Origin: Saprospiraceae bacterium
Lineage (GTDB): Bacteria; Bacteroidota; Bacteroidia; Chitinophagales; Saprospiraceae
Assembly: GCA_017995875.1 (NCBI GenBank)
Contig: JAGOIB010000004.1
Coordinates: 18,390 to 44,487 of the forward strand
Reading direction: 5' to 3'
DNA: 26,098 nucleotides
The position numbers and the translations under genes were made by a program. Positions 7,514-15,400 of this stretch are shown piece by piece. Positions within the stretch are counted from its first letter, which is position 1. Each line of letters begins with the position of its first letter. The notes below the pieces were generated by a model. The model worked only from the letters and a program-made list of their open reading frames with translations, was not told where the DNA came from and made no database searches.

Positions 7514-7957
7514 ATGAAAAAAGCAATCCAAATATTAATGTTGTTAATGTCCTCAATACATTCCTATGCCCAATCGGATTCTATAAGCCTGGATGAAATG
7601 AAGGACGATATTCTTAGAACGAATCAATTCTATAAAGCTAATCAACTTGATTTGCAGGGTTATGATTTTAGTAATGCCGGGCTTAACAAGGAATTGTATG
7701 CTGCCGCGAAAAGCAGGAAAAAAAGCAATAAACTAGCTGCCACAGGTGGAATTCTCATCGGGTTGGGCCTGGCAACAATTATAGCATCGGCTGATGCCAA
7801 TTCGGATAATAGTTATGGTATTTATAATGAAATTCAATATGGTGGTTTAGGTATTATTGTAGCCATGGGATCAATTCCAGCTTTTATCATTGCAGGTAAA
7901 CATGCCAGGGAATCCAAAAAACATATTAAGATCGCCAGGAAAATGTATGACCAGTGA
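7514..7957 (+). CDS. Small secreted or inner-membrane protein, unknown function
   Basis: A 147-residue protein I do not recognise. It starts with a clear signal sequence (MKKAIQILMLLMSSIHSYAQ, then SDS). A polar region with many lysines follows (AAAKSRKKSNK), then two hydrophobic stretches at about 76-95 (GGILIGLGLATIIASADA) and 107-128 (GGLGIIVAMGSIPAFIIAG), and a basic tail (KHARESKKHIKIARK). This layout is common in small Bacteroidota membrane proteins in which two helices form a hairpin. It runs convergently into the fatty acid hydroxylase gene with 16 bases between the stops. The start ATG is well placed, 41 bases after a TATTTTTG element. Codon use looks native. Confidence 0.75.
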   Translation: MKKAIQILMLLMSSIHSYAQSDSISLDEMKDDILRTNQFYKANQLDLQGYDFSNAGLNKELYAAAKSRKKSNKLAATGGILIGLGLATIIASADANSDNSYGIYNEIQYGGLGIIVAMGSIPAFIIAGKHARESKKHIKIARKMYDQ

Positions 7958-7973
7958 CTGAATGCACCGAAAA

Positions 7974-8639
7974 TCACTTTTTCTCGTACGTCAACTCCTT
8001 CACCTTCTCTTTATCCTCTTTGATATTCTTCAAGTCAAACATAGTTCCAAAGACATGATCCCATAGCGTTGAGCTTACGCCGAAACCCATATGGCCGTCC
8101 TGATAATGATGCAAATGGTGATTGCGCCAATGATTCCTGGCCCAACTGAATGGAGGACGCCATGCATGGATCGCATAATGGATGCTTCCATACAAAAGGT
8201 AGCCTAACATAAAACCTCCAAAAAACGGAAATGCATTTTTTGCCATAAGGAGGTACAATATCCCAAGTATAGTTCCGGAGATGAGAATGCTGGGAAGTGG
8301 AGGCATAAAGAGCCGTGTCTTGTCCCTTGGATAGTGATGATGACTGCCGTGAAAAATGTAGACGATTTTCATCCCTGTTTCGCTTTTCGCTTCCAGATGG
8401 AAAAGGAAACGGTGAGCGATGTATTCAAAGAAAGTCCAGAAAAATATACCACCTAAAAACAACAGTAGAATTTTCTGGATCGTAAATCCAAAGGTGTCAT
8501 AGCCGTGATATAAGAAGTAGATAATCACGGGCAGGTACATAGCCCAAATGATCAGGGGATGTCCTTTGGTAAGCCATTCAAGTGCCGGACTGTTAAATAA
8601 ACGCGCCTGACCCGAATTTTCGATTTTTTCGATATGCAT
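7974..8639 (-). CDS. Fatty acid hydroxylase / sterol desaturase family membrane protein
   Basis: A 221-residue di-iron membrane oxygenase of the fatty acid hydroxylase superfamily (PF04116 type). Histidine motifs are in the family order: HRFLFH (76-81), HGSHHH (97-102), HYAIH (154-158) and NHHLHH (173-178), with H183 and H195 near the C terminus (GHMGFGVSSTLWDHVFGT). Hydrophobic helices lie at about 28-47, 55-72, 115-133 and 138-150. The pattern is closest to the Scs7/FA2H fatty acid 2-hydroxylase branch, so alpha-hydroxylation of a fatty acid or of the acyl chain of a sphingolipid is the best guess; many Bacteroidota make sphingolipids and hydroxylated lipids. No cytochrome b5 domain is present. 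It has a good upstream promoter candidate and is close to the two desaturases, giving three di-iron lipid-modifying enzymes within 5 kb. Confidence 0.9.
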   Translation of the reverse strand: MHIEKIENSGQARLFNSPALEWLTKGHPLIIWAMYLPVIIYFLYHGYDTFGFTIQKILLLFLGGIFFWTFFEYIAHRFLFHLEAKSETGMKIVYIFHGSHHHYPRDKTRLFMPPLPSILISGTILGILYLLMAKNAFPFFGGFMLGYLLYGSIHYAIHAWRPPFSWARNHWRNHHLHHYQDGHMGFGVSSTLWDHVFGTMFDLKNIKEDKEKVKELTYEKK

Positions 8640-8664
8640 ATCCAGGAAGTATTTTAACGAGCGA

Positions 8665-8696
8665 CAAAGATAAGGGAAATGGCAAAAAAAGACAAA
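8665..8696 (-). promoter_or_regulatory. Promoter of the fatty acid hydroxylase gene (TTTG-N20-TATCTTTG)
   Basis: On the minus strand a TTTG (8693-8696) is followed after 20 bases by TATCTTTG (8665-8672), matching both elements of the Bacteroidota primary-sigma promoter with normal spacing. The -7 element is about 26-33 bases before the ATG. Confidence 0.6.
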
Positions 8697-8710
8697 AACA
8701 TCTTGTAATA

Positions 8711-8764
8711 GTGAGAAGTTAGCAGTGAGAAGTTAGCAGTTGTAAATTTGAAATTAGCAGTTAG
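8711..8764. repeat. 14-bp direct repeat (gtgagaagttagca)
   Basis: Two perfect adjacent copies (8711-8724, 8725-8738) are followed by a diverged third partial copy around 8751-8764 (aaattagcagttag). The array lies directly upstream of the secreted protein gene. A TAAATTTG -7-like element is embedded at 8743-8750. Confidence 0.7.
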
Positions 8765-8819
8765 ATATCAAATGGATAATGCAGGTGAAATAGTATCTTC
8801 GGAAGTACAAACAACTGCC

Positions 8820-9611
8820 ATGCGTTTTATACTATCTGTATTTATTGCACTGTTTAGTTTAAGCATACAATCTCAGGCTACCGTTAAATCCGTTGTTTTC
8901 GCAGGAAATTATTCGGCGATGATCAATGCGGATAAACTTACACTGGTTATTGAACCCGGGGATGGAGCATCTTATACAGGCATCCTTAATGATGGGTATA
9001 CATCTTTAACGCTTATGCTTGAATTGGCAGGAGCTACATTTACGGGCGCAGGAAAAGAACCAACTTCAGGAGTTGAAATGAATGTTACTGGTAGAATTGA
9101 GGGCGACCAACTTCTTTTCACTTTAATTGTAGACCCTTATGGTGATATAGATGATATTGAAATAAATTTTACAAGAGATGTTGCAGATCATAGAGAGACA
9201 ACAGCTATCAGTAATCAAAACCAAAATGCAATAGAATTTCCTGCTGGAGCAACTCATCCACAAGAGTTACTTGGAACATGGACGAAGGAGGAACTCTACC
9301 AATCAGGATATGGTGATTCATATATGGGTGCCGGTACTTCCCAAAGCATGACTTTTCTATCAGGTGGCCGATTGGCGGAGGCAGGCAGCTCATCCTATAT
9401 AAGTGGCAGTGATTATAGTGGCCAGAGCACAGGGCAGGGTGAAGGCGTTCTTCCCGGAGTATCCTGGTATACGATCGGCAATCAATTATATATGCAGGGG
9501 ATTGAGAATGGACAGGTGCAGAGTGTTCACCTGGGAAAATATTATATAGAAAATAACAACATGCTCATCACTGGAACGAATGGGGAGAAGATTTTATTGA
9601 CGAAAAGGTAG
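8820..9611 (+). CDS. Secreted beta-rich protein of unknown function
   Basis: A 263-residue protein I do not recognise. The frame is open from a TTG at 8748 and has an ATG at 8772, but I choose the ATG at 8820 because it begins a typical signal peptide (MRFILSVFIALFSLSIQSQA). A possible -7 element at 8743-8750 also makes the TTG start unlikely. After the signal, two parts can be seen: a beta-rich segment (about 25-125, including TLVIEPGDGASYTG and VTGRIEGDQLLFTLIVD), which looks like a repeated strand-turn domain, and a C-terminal domain (about 145-263, LLGTWTKEELYQSG to KILLTKR) with the LGTW start and Gly/Ser-rich middle of lipocalin-like small barrels. No T9SS sorting domain is present. It is followed by a long inverted repeat that could end transcription. 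Confidence 0.7.
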   Translation: MRFILSVFIALFSLSIQSQATVKSVVFAGNYSAMINADKLTLVIEPGDGASYTGILNDGYTSLTLMLELAGATFTGAGKEPTSGVEMNVTGRIEGDQLLFTLIVDPYGDIDDIEINFTRDVADHRETTAISNQNQNAIEFPAGATHPQELLGTWTKEELYQSGYGDSYMGAGTSQSMTFLSGGRLAEAGSSSYISGSDYSGQSTGQGEGVLPGVSWYTIGNQLYMQGIENGQVQSVHLGKYYIENNNMLITGTNGEKILLTKR

Positions 9612-9615
9612 TTTG

Positions 9616-9870
9616 CAGTGTCGAGTGTCGAGTGACGAGTGCCGAGTGATGTTTCGAGTGTCGAGTGACGAGTTTCGAGTTAACTGGATACGTACTGACT
9701 TCTGCATGACTCACTAAATGTGTTCGACCACGAGACCACTATCACACCGTAGGTGTGATGACCACAAGACCACTAAATCTATAATTTGAACACAGATTAG
9801 TTTATTGATCACAGATCATTCAATACTGAAAACTCGAAACTCGAAACTCGTCACTCGAAACTCGACACTG
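9616..9870. repeat. Long inverted repeat of cgagt/actcg words in a convergent gap
   Basis: The left arm 9616-9647 and the right arm 9839-9870 are inverted copies with 29 of 32 positions matching by hand alignment. Both consist of degenerate 7-10 bp words (gtcgagt, gacgagt, ttcgagt). The left array extends to about 9681 and the right array begins at about 9830. Between the arms, a perfect palindrome atcacacc-gta-ggtgtgat lies at 9741-9759. The structure sits between the stop of the secreted protein gene (+) and the stop of the LysE-type gene (-), where it could end transcripts from both sides. Confidence 0.75.
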
Positions 9871-9871
9871 A

Positions 9872-10489
9872 TCACCAATAGTATCGGAACGCCTGGCTAA
9901 TCGCGATCGCGATAAAGATTAAACCAACCACCTTGCTGGCATATTGACTAAGCTTTTCACTCTTGCGACGGATATACTGGCCTAATTTGGCATAGATAAG
10001 AAATACTAAAAATGTACCTGCTACGACGCCTACTGAAAAAGCAGCAACAAACTCAGGAGTCAATTTGATAAGACCAGCTGAATGCAGATAACCACCAAGG
10101 AAGACATAATACGGTACAGCAATCAGGTTAAGGGTCGTAACCATCATCCCTTTTGCAAAACCAATAACGTGAGATCCTTTGGTTGGGACAGGGGCTATGT
10201 GAGGATTCTTTTTAAAAAGATAATAACAACCGATCACCAGGAAGATAGGAATGCAGGTAAGGATAATGGTGCGCTCCACACCCGGATTGGTGGAAAGGAT
10301 ATTGAAAAAACTGAGGGCTATATATGCCTGGAAAAACTCCACAAAAGCCGCACCGCAAGCCATAATGATCCCGGCACGAACTCCACGACGTATAGATTCC
10401 TCCGCCACAGATACATTGATTGTACCCATCGGAAGTGTACCTAAGAAGCTGCCAATGCAGCCATAAATGAAGTGTGTAAGGAATCCCAA
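9872..10489 (-). CDS. LysE/RhtB-type amino acid exporter-like membrane protein
   Basis: A 205-residue membrane protein of the LysE superfamily, whose members export amino acids or similar small molecules across the inner membrane. The N-terminal signature is visible: GCIGSFLGTLPMGTINVSVA (about 10-29), followed by EESIRRGVRAGIIMACGAAF, matching the family's helix 1, conserved Pro/Gly and charged loop. Six hydrophobic segments can be drawn (about 6-28, 38-62, 73-91, 109-128, 138-165, 180-202). A basic loop (KLGQYIRRKSEK) precedes the last helix. It is the last gene of a four-gene minus-strand operon, 6 bases after the ATP-grasp gene, so it may export that enzyme's product. The substrate is unknown. 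Confidence 0.82.
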   Translation of the reverse strand: MGFLTHFIYGCIGSFLGTLPMGTINVSVAEESIRRGVRAGIIMACGAAFVEFFQAYIALSFFNILSTNPGVERTIILTCIPIFLVIGCYYLFKKNPHIAPVPTKGSHVIGFAKGMMVTTLNLIAVPYYVFLGGYLHSAGLIKLTPEFVAAFSVGVVAGTFLVFLIYAKLGQYIRRKSEKLSQYASKVVGLIFIAIAISQAFRYYW

Positions 10490-10495
10490 ATGGTA

Positions 10496-11587
10496 TTAAT
10501 TAGCTCTTTTGTAGCGAAAATATATGATTAATGCTGATATTATAACTTTAAATGTGACAGGAGCATGTCCCGCCTTCCTGTTTTGCCTCGAAATCCGGTA
10601 CATTATACCCCAATGATACGCTATATCCCGGTATGCCTTAAAGAGTGAATATCCCGGCTGATAGATATGCGCCGGGTCACTGCTGGTCCCGTTAAACTCT
10701 AATACTCTGATATCCCTGCCTTCCCGGAGGGATTGCCAGGATCCAACTCTCATATCAAACCGACCATAATAAACCTCTGGCATAGTCCTGAGCAGAGACA
10801 CCATATGCCCAGTGATCGCTTCGTCGATCTGGTCATTCCGGTCCAGGAACATGGTCCCCCGGCAATGGTTCCCAACATGCTCCAGGATCAAGACTTCACC
10901 AGACCTAAGTACTTCATCCCATCGATGCCCGAATCTGGTCCTCAGTTTTTCAAATTGCAATACAGCCCTGTCCTGCGCCATGATCAATTGACCTAAAGTC
11001 GAATGACCATCTCCCAGCACCTGAAGAAAGTGCTTTTCACAAATTGAAGTTACAGCCGAATCGCTTCCATCCGGCATAGCATAAACCATGATACTCAGTT
11101 CTACAGGAAGATCTACATAGGTCTGAAGAATGATATCAATGGAATGATTACTGATGTAGTCTTTTAATTCTTCCTGGTTGTGGATCTTTGAAATCAACCA
11201 GCCGCGCTCGCCAATTTCAGGTTTTGCAATCAGAGGGAAAGAAAGTCCGGACTGAGTCATGAGTGAAGCAACATCCGGATGCGTATCACCATGCCGGATC
11301 AATACAGTTTTTGGTTTAAACTCAGAAGGTATGTTATCAAGGATGGCGGATTTGGATTCTCCAAAAAAACCACCAGTCTCAATGCCTGGATTGGTCAGCG
11401 TGAAAAAAAAGAAGTCTCTTGCTTTTAATGCATTCCAGATCCAGATAAACAGGACAGGGATATTGAATATATAGATTGGCCAATATTCCCATGACCTGAG
11501 TTTTATAAAAAAGCGCCTCCACCAAAGGCTCATTGGAGATATGACCGATGATGCTTCCGTTGCGTACATCGTGCTGTCACTCGCCAT
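10496..11587 (-). CDS. Membrane-anchored ATP-grasp family protein
   Basis: A 363-residue protein with an N-terminal hydrophobic segment (about 37-52, YWPIYIFNIPVLFIWIW) and an ATP-grasp-like body. Visible features are FPLIAKPEIGERGW (118-130; K122 as a nucleotide-binding lysine), the strand DIILQTYVDLPVELSI (151-166), RFDMRVGS (276-283), and VLEFNGTSSDPAHIY (295-309; E297 and N299 as metal ligands). These are arranged as in carboxylate-amine ligases such as D-Ala-D-Ala ligase. A second hydrophobic stretch occurs near the C terminus (345-357). ATP-grasp enzymes activate a carboxylate as acyl phosphate and couple it to an amine; the substrates here are unknown. The start overlaps the end of the NRDE gene by 11 bases, implying translational coupling; Met7 is an alternative start. 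The downstream LysE-type exporter suggests a small peptide-like or amino-acid-like product. Confidence 0.75.
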   Translation of the reverse strand: MASDSTMYATEASSVISPMSLWWRRFFIKLRSWEYWPIYIFNIPVLFIWIWNALKARDFFFFTLTNPGIETGGFFGESKSAILDNIPSEFKPKTVLIRHGDTHPDVASLMTQSGLSFPLIAKPEIGERGWLISKIHNQEELKDYISNHSIDIILQTYVDLPVELSIMVYAMPDGSDSAVTSICEKHFLQVLGDGHSTLGQLIMAQDRAVLQFEKLRTRFGHRWDEVLRSGEVLILEHVGNHCRGTMFLDRNDQIDEAITGHMVSLLRTMPEVYYGRFDMRVGSWQSLREGRDIRVLEFNGTSSDPAHIYQPGYSLFKAYRDIAYHWGIMYRISRQNRKAGHAPVTFKVIISALIIYFRYKRAN

Positions 11588-12287
11588 AATGGATCATTAT
11601 TTCTTCTCTTGTTTCTTCTTCTATATCCAAATGTAATATTGACCCGGCCTTTTCTGTTACGACAATACTGGTGACAGAAAGTGTTTTGACAATATCATTG
11701 CGGTTCATGACAAAATCATTTTCCGGATTATCATTGGCCATCCGGTGAAAGCCGATGATGGACTCCCGGTCAATGACTTTAGTGTCTGACATCCATTTTT
11801 CAAATAGAGTTTTTCGCCATTCACGAATTTTCGGAGGGTAAAGCGTTACAGATGACCAAATGCGGGGTTCATCGAAGGGGAGGGTAGCGATATGTTTTTG
11901 TTCGCCATCCCAGACCATCTGCATCAGCATACTATTTTCGTAGATCAATAGAGTAAAGGGTGCAATGTCCGTTAACTCCGTCTTCAAAAGAAATGTATTG
12001 GTGTCTTCCGCTTTGACAGCAGCCAATACTACTTGTCCACGACTGAGTCTGTATGGTGGATTTGGGATGAAGGGTTCATAGGCTCCATTGAGCAGGCATA
12101 CCGTACGACCTGTTTCGGATAAAGCAATCCAACTTCCTCCGGATGATTCATCCAGGGGAAAGTGAATTGAATTAGATTCGGGTGAATGTTGAGAGATTAA
12201 GCCTGAGGATTGTCTCCCGGGGCTTTCATCGCGATTGGATGTAATGTATGTTTTACCGGCCTTGGGAATAAAGGTTACTGTGCACAT
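11577..12287 (-). CDS. NRDE/TANGO2 family protein
   Basis: A 236-residue member of the NRDE (TANGO2-like) family. The N terminus is diagnostic: MCTVTFIP (Cys2 conserved and often proposed as a catalytic N-terminal nucleophile) and SNRDES (17-22), which gives the family its name. Further family-like parts are DESSGGSWIALSETGRTVCLLNGA and the C-terminal GFHRMANDN segment. Members in animals and in Shewanella have been linked to haem mobilisation, while their folds resemble Ntn hydrolases; which applies here is not shown. The start is secure because the family begins MC. It overlaps the DinB-like gene upstream by 13 bases and the ATP-grasp gene downstream by 11 bases, so it is the second gene of a tightly coupled operon. 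Confidence 0.9.
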   Translation of the reverse strand: MCTVTFIPKAGKTYITSNRDESPGRQSSGLISQHSPESNSIHFPLDESSGGSWIALSETGRTVCLLNGAYEPFIPNPPYRLSRGQVVLAAVKAEDTNTFLLKTELTDIAPFTLLIYENSMLMQMVWDGEQKHIATLPFDEPRIWSSVTLYPPKIREWRKTLFEKWMSDTKVIDRESIIGFHRMANDNPENDFVMNRNDIVKTLSVTSIVVTEKAGSILHLDIEEETREEIMIHYGE

Positions 12288-12808
12288 GTCTCCTGTCGAT
12301 GGCGTATGGTCGAAGGAGCTACACCAAAATGTTCCGGCAAATCAATCGATGGGGTAGTCGCTTTCAATGCTATTTTGACAATGGCCAGATGATGGATGGT
12401 ATGTTCGATGTTGTAGATCAATTCCCTTCCTATTGTGGAAGAAACCAAAAGCTCCTCCAGGCCATGTTCGGAAGAATCGAGCATGCAATTTTTATCAATA
12501 TCCAGATCTCCAAGCCGTTCGCAGATTTCATTGACAAGATGCAAGGCATAATCTGGTTCAGATTCTATGCGATAATCTCTTTGTCTTTTGGCGTAGTTGA
12601 TGACCGGGGTTTCTTCCTGGCTTGATTGATCTATAAGGCAAATGTAAAATTCTATGATATGCCTCGTATGTTGGCCAATAGTGGATCCTGATAGCAGGTC
12701 CATCGGCGCCTGATAGAGCACAGGTTCTATGGCAGAAAGGTAATGGCGCAGATCGTTCAAAACACTACCTGCTACCTGTGGAAGAGAGGACGATTGAATG
12801 GGCTCCAT
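12275..12808 (-). CDS. DinB-like four-helix metalloprotein
   Basis: A 177-residue protein of the DinB/YfiT-like superfamily: four-helix bundles with a histidine triad that binds a divalent metal. The metal residues are probably H47 (TIGQHTRHIIEF, with H50 nearby) and H136/H140 (NIEHTIHHLAIVK, 133-145), the usual first-helix and third-helix positions. The C-terminal HFGVAPSTIRHR is also recurrent in Bacteroidota members. Relatives include thiol transferases (bacillithiol, mycothiol) and proteins of unknown activity; nothing here identifies the substrate. It is the first gene of the operon running to 9872. No clear -7 promoter element is seen upstream. The long inverted repeat at 12868-12990 separates it from icd. 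Confidence 0.82.
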   Translation of the reverse strand: MEPIQSSSLPQVAGSVLNDLRHYLSAIEPVLYQAPMDLLSGSTIGQHTRHIIEFYICLIDQSSQEETPVINYAKRQRDYRIESEPDYALHLVNEICERLGDLDIDKNCMLDSSEHGLEELLVSSTIGRELIYNIEHTIHHLAIVKIALKATTPSIDLPEHFGVAPSTIRHRQETCAQ

Positions 12809-12867
12809 AAGCGGGGGAAAGATACGTATTTCCTTTGTTTGGCTTCAGTCAAATCAACGTTTGGCGA

Positions 12868-12994
12868 AAGAGGCTGAAGAGGTGAAAGAGGATGAAGAGG
12901 CGAAAAAGAAAAAGAGACTAAAGCAATTTATTGCATTTAGCCTCTTTAACCTCTTAGGCCTCTTTAGCCTTTTTTACCTCTTAGACAACCAAAA
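12868..12994. repeat. Purine/pyrimidine long inverted repeat (gaggctgaa words)
   Basis: The left half is a purine-rich array (agaggctgaag, aggtgaaag, aggatgaag, aggcgaaaa). The right half is its approximate inverted copy (tttagcctctttaacctctt, then aggcctctttagcc). A tight centre agcaatttattgc sits around 12923-12935. Transcribed from icd on the minus strand, it would fold into an imperfect hairpin with arms of about 50 bases and could terminate or insulate icd from the DinB operon. The overlapping Lys/Glu-rich open frame on the plus strand is a by-product of the repeat. Confidence 0.7.
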
Positions 12995-13014
12995 TGTGAA
13001 GCGCAACAAGATGA

Positions 13015-14280
13015 TCACATATTGGAAATAATCTCATCCCCGAACTCAGAACATTTCAGAAGTGTCGCACCTTCCATCAAGCGATGGAAATCATATGTAA
13101 CCCGTTTTTTATCGATCGCCATCTCAAGACCTTTTTCAATGAGGTCAGATACTTCAGTCCAACCGAGGTAATCAAACATCATCACACCGGAAAGGATGAC
13201 AGAACTTGGGTTGACTTTGTCGAGACCGGCATATTTGGGAGCAGTACCATGAGTCGCTTCGAATATAGCGGCACCATTGACGTAATTGATATTGGCACCT
13301 GGTGCTATACCGATACCGCCAACCATAGCGGCAAGGGCATCAGAAATATAATCACCATTCAGATTGAGGGTAGCGATCACATCATAATCTTCAGGACGCA
13401 ATAATATCTGCTGAAGGAATGCATCTGCGATCACATCTTTGACGAGAAGGGCACCGCCTGCGAGAGCTGCTTTTTGAGCTGAATCCGCTGCTTCCTGGCC
13501 TTCAGTAGCCACGATACGGTCGTATTGAGCCCAGGTAAACACCTTGTTGCCATACTCCCTTTCTGCCAGGGCATAACCCCATTCTTTAAATTTACCCTCG
13601 GTAAACTTCATGATATTGCCTTTGTGGACGATGGTCACGCTCTTGCTTCCTTTGCGGAATGCGTACTCCATAGCTGCCCGAACAAGGCGCTCAGTACCTT
13701 CAAGTGACACTGGTTTGATACCGAGAGATGAAGTTTCAGGGAAACGGATGTTTTTAACGCCCATTTCTTCGATCAGGAACCTCTTAAGACGCTCATTTTC
13801 AGGAGATCCGGCAAGGTATTCGATGCCGGCATAGATATCCTCAGTATTCTCCCTGAAGATGACCATGTTGACTTTACCCGGTTCTTTGACTGGGGTTGGG
13901 ACACCTTTGTACCATCTGACAGGTCTTACACAGGCGTATAAATCGAGTTTTTGGCGCAAAGCAACATTCAGCGAACGAATGCCGCCTCCAACAGGCGTGG
14001 TCAGAGGGCCTTTGATGGCAACCAACTGATTAGCAATGACATCAAGTGTCTCTTGAGGCAACCAGTCACCTGTTTGTTTAAAGGCCTTTTCCCCCGCAAG
14101 TACTTCCTTCCAGAACACTTTCCTGGCGCCACCATAGGCTTTGTGGACAGCTGCGTCAAACACTCTGACAGAGGAAGCCCAAATATCTGGTCCTGTGCCA
14201 TCTCCTTCAATAAATGGTATGATTGGGTCAACTGGCACCTGGATTCCGGCCGCTGACATAGTGATTCTAGATCCGTTCAT
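13015..14280 (-). CDS. icd: Isocitrate dehydrogenase, NADP-dependent
   Basis: A 421-residue TCA-cycle enzyme converting isocitrate to 2-oxoglutarate and CO2. The family signatures are present in full: [12 protein letters not shown] (23-34), [10 protein letters not shown] (101-110; Ser103 is equivalent to the serine phosphorylated by AceK in E. coli), [13 protein letters not shown] (143-155), [17 protein letters not shown] (308-324) and the C-terminal [16 protein letters not shown] specificity is indicated by HGTAPKYAG (K349, Y350) and by Y396 and R400 in the TYDFHR segment, the same residues as in the E. coli enzyme. A second in-frame ATG lies seven codons in and cannot be excluded as the start. 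The gene is divergent from ruvB across 87 bases that hold its promoter. Length and composition are normal for the homodimeric bacterial type. Confidence 0.97.
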   Translation of the reverse strand: MNGSRITMSAAGIQVPVDPIIPFIEGDGTGPDIWASSVRVFDAAVHKAYGGARKVFWKEVLAGEKAFKQTGDWLPQETLDVIANQLVAIKGPLTTPVGGGIRSLNVALRQKLDLYACVRPVRWYKGVPTPVKEPGKVNMVIFRENTEDIYAGIEYLAGSPENERLKRFLIEEMGVKNIRFPETSSLGIKPVSLEGTERLVRAAMEYAFRKGSKSVTIVHKGNIMKFTEGKFKEWGYALAEREYGNKVFTWAQYDRIVATEGQEAADSAQKAALAGGALLVKDVIADAFLQQILLRPEDYDVIATLNLNGDYISDALAAMVGGIGIAPGANINYVNGAAIFEATHGTAPKYAGLDKVNPSSVILSGVMMFDYLGWTEVSDLIEKGLEMAIDKKRVTYDFHRLMEGATLLKCSEFGDEIISNM

Positions 14281-14307
14281 TTTTGAGTCTATCGTTTAAA
14301 TGAGGTG

Positions 14308-14315
14308 CAAATTTA
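14308..14315 (-). promoter_or_regulatory. Candidate -7 element of icd (TAAATTTG)
   Basis: On the minus strand taaatttg is an exact TAnnTTTG match, 28-35 bases before the icd ATG, in the short gap shared with divergent ruvB. No TTTG is seen at the -33 position, and no equally good element is seen for ruvB. Confidence 0.45.
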
Positions 14316-14367
14316 GAAAATCTGAGGTAAGGCGGGGGTCCCTATTTTTTCAATACCTTAGCACCTG

Positions 14368-15399
14368 ATGCGTAATCCTATCATTGAAGCGGCAGATGAT
14401 CACTTGACTCCCCAGGAAAAGCAGGTCGAGAAGGCCCTGCGTCCCAAAGGATTGACAGAATTTGCAGGTCAGGAAGATATCGTTGAAAATCTTTTTGTCT
14501 TTATCCAGGCTGCCAAGCAACGAGGCGAGGCTTTAGATCATGTTTTACTCCATGGTCCTCCAGGGCTGGGTAAAACAACCTTATCCCATATTATCGCATC
14601 TGAACTTGGTGCGAATCTCCGCATGACGTCCGGCCCTGTCATTGAAAAACCAGGGGACCTCGCGGGACTATTAACTAATCTTCAGGAAGGCGATGTACTT
14701 TTTATCGATGAAATACATCGGCTCAATACAGTGGTAGAAGAATATCTCTATTCAGCCATGGAAGATTACCGCATCGATATCATGATTGATAGTGGTCCCA
14801 GTGCACGATCGGTTCAGATTAGTTTGCAACCTTTCACACTGGTGGGTGCAACAACAAGATTAGGTTTGATTTCTGCACCTATGCGCGCACGCTTTGGTAT
14901 CAATTTTCATCTTGATTATTATGACGTGCCGACGCTGGAGAAAATCATTTCACGATCATCAACCTTGTTAGATGTTCCTATTACAGATAAAGGCCGGCAT
15001 GCCATTGCATCAAGATCTCGCGGCACACCACGTATTTCAAACGCATTGTTGCGTCGCGTAAGAGATTATGCACAAATCAAAGGCACAGGAACGATTGATG
15101 AAGAAATCGCTATCCATGGTCTCAATGCATTGCGTGTAGATGAATATGGTCTGGACGAAATGGACAATAGGATTCTCTCAGCGATCATTCATAAATTTAA
15201 CGGAGGACCTGTAGGTATTACCACTATTGCAACGGCAGTGGGCGAAGACCCAGGTACGATAGAAGAAGTATACGAACCATTTTTGGTCATGCAGGGTTTT
15301 ATTCAGCGAACACCAAGAGGCAGGGAAGCAACACCAAAAGCATTTCAACACCTTGGTGTGCCGTATAAAAAACCAACACAACAAGACTTGTTTTCATAA
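14368..15399 (+). CDS. ruvB: Holliday junction branch migration helicase RuvB
   Basis: A 343-residue AAA+ motor that forms hexameric rings and, with RuvA, drives branch migration of Holliday junctions during recombination and repair. Features are the N-terminal [12 protein letters not shown] (24-35), Walker [10 protein letters not shown] (63-71), Walker [10 protein letters not shown] (112-120), sensor 1 [10 protein letters not shown] and arginine-finger region APMRARFG. The C-terminal winged-helix DNA-binding domain includes [22 protein letters not shown] and ends with [17 protein letters not shown]. Length is normal. It begins 87 bases from divergent icd. The following DUF5706-type gene starts one base after the ruvB stop, so the two are translationally linked; ruvA is not nearby. 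Confidence 0.98.
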   Translation: MRNPIIEAADDHLTPQEKQVEKALRPKGLTEFAGQEDIVENLFVFIQAAKQRGEALDHVLLHGPPGLGKTTLSHIIASELGANLRMTSGPVIEKPGDLAGLLTNLQEGDVLFIDEIHRLNTVVEEYLYSAMEDYRIDIMIDSGPSARSVQISLQPFTLVGATTRLGLISAPMRARFGINFHLDYYDVPTLEKIISRSSTLLDVPITDKGRHAIASRSRGTPRISNALLRRVRDYAQIKGTGTIDEEIAIHGLNALRVDEYGLDEMDNRILSAIIHKFNGGPVGITTIATAVGEDPGTIEEVYEPFLVMQGFIQRTPRGREATPKAFQHLGVPYKKPTQQDLFS

Positions 15400-15400
15400 G

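Noticed and set aside
12798..13031. Plus-strand 77-codon Lys/Glu-rich reading frame
   Set aside because: It lies wholly in the inverted repeat and across the ends of icd and the DinB-like gene; its composition is explained by the purine array.
14281..14367. A ruvB promoter of the TAnnTTTG type
   Set aside because: No plus-strand match with suitable spacing could be found in the 87-base gap, so none was annotated.
15353..15400. Upstream TTG start for the DUF5706-type gene
   Set aside because: It would overlap the end of ruvB and add residues with no family similarity; the ATG at 15401 or 15434 is better placed.
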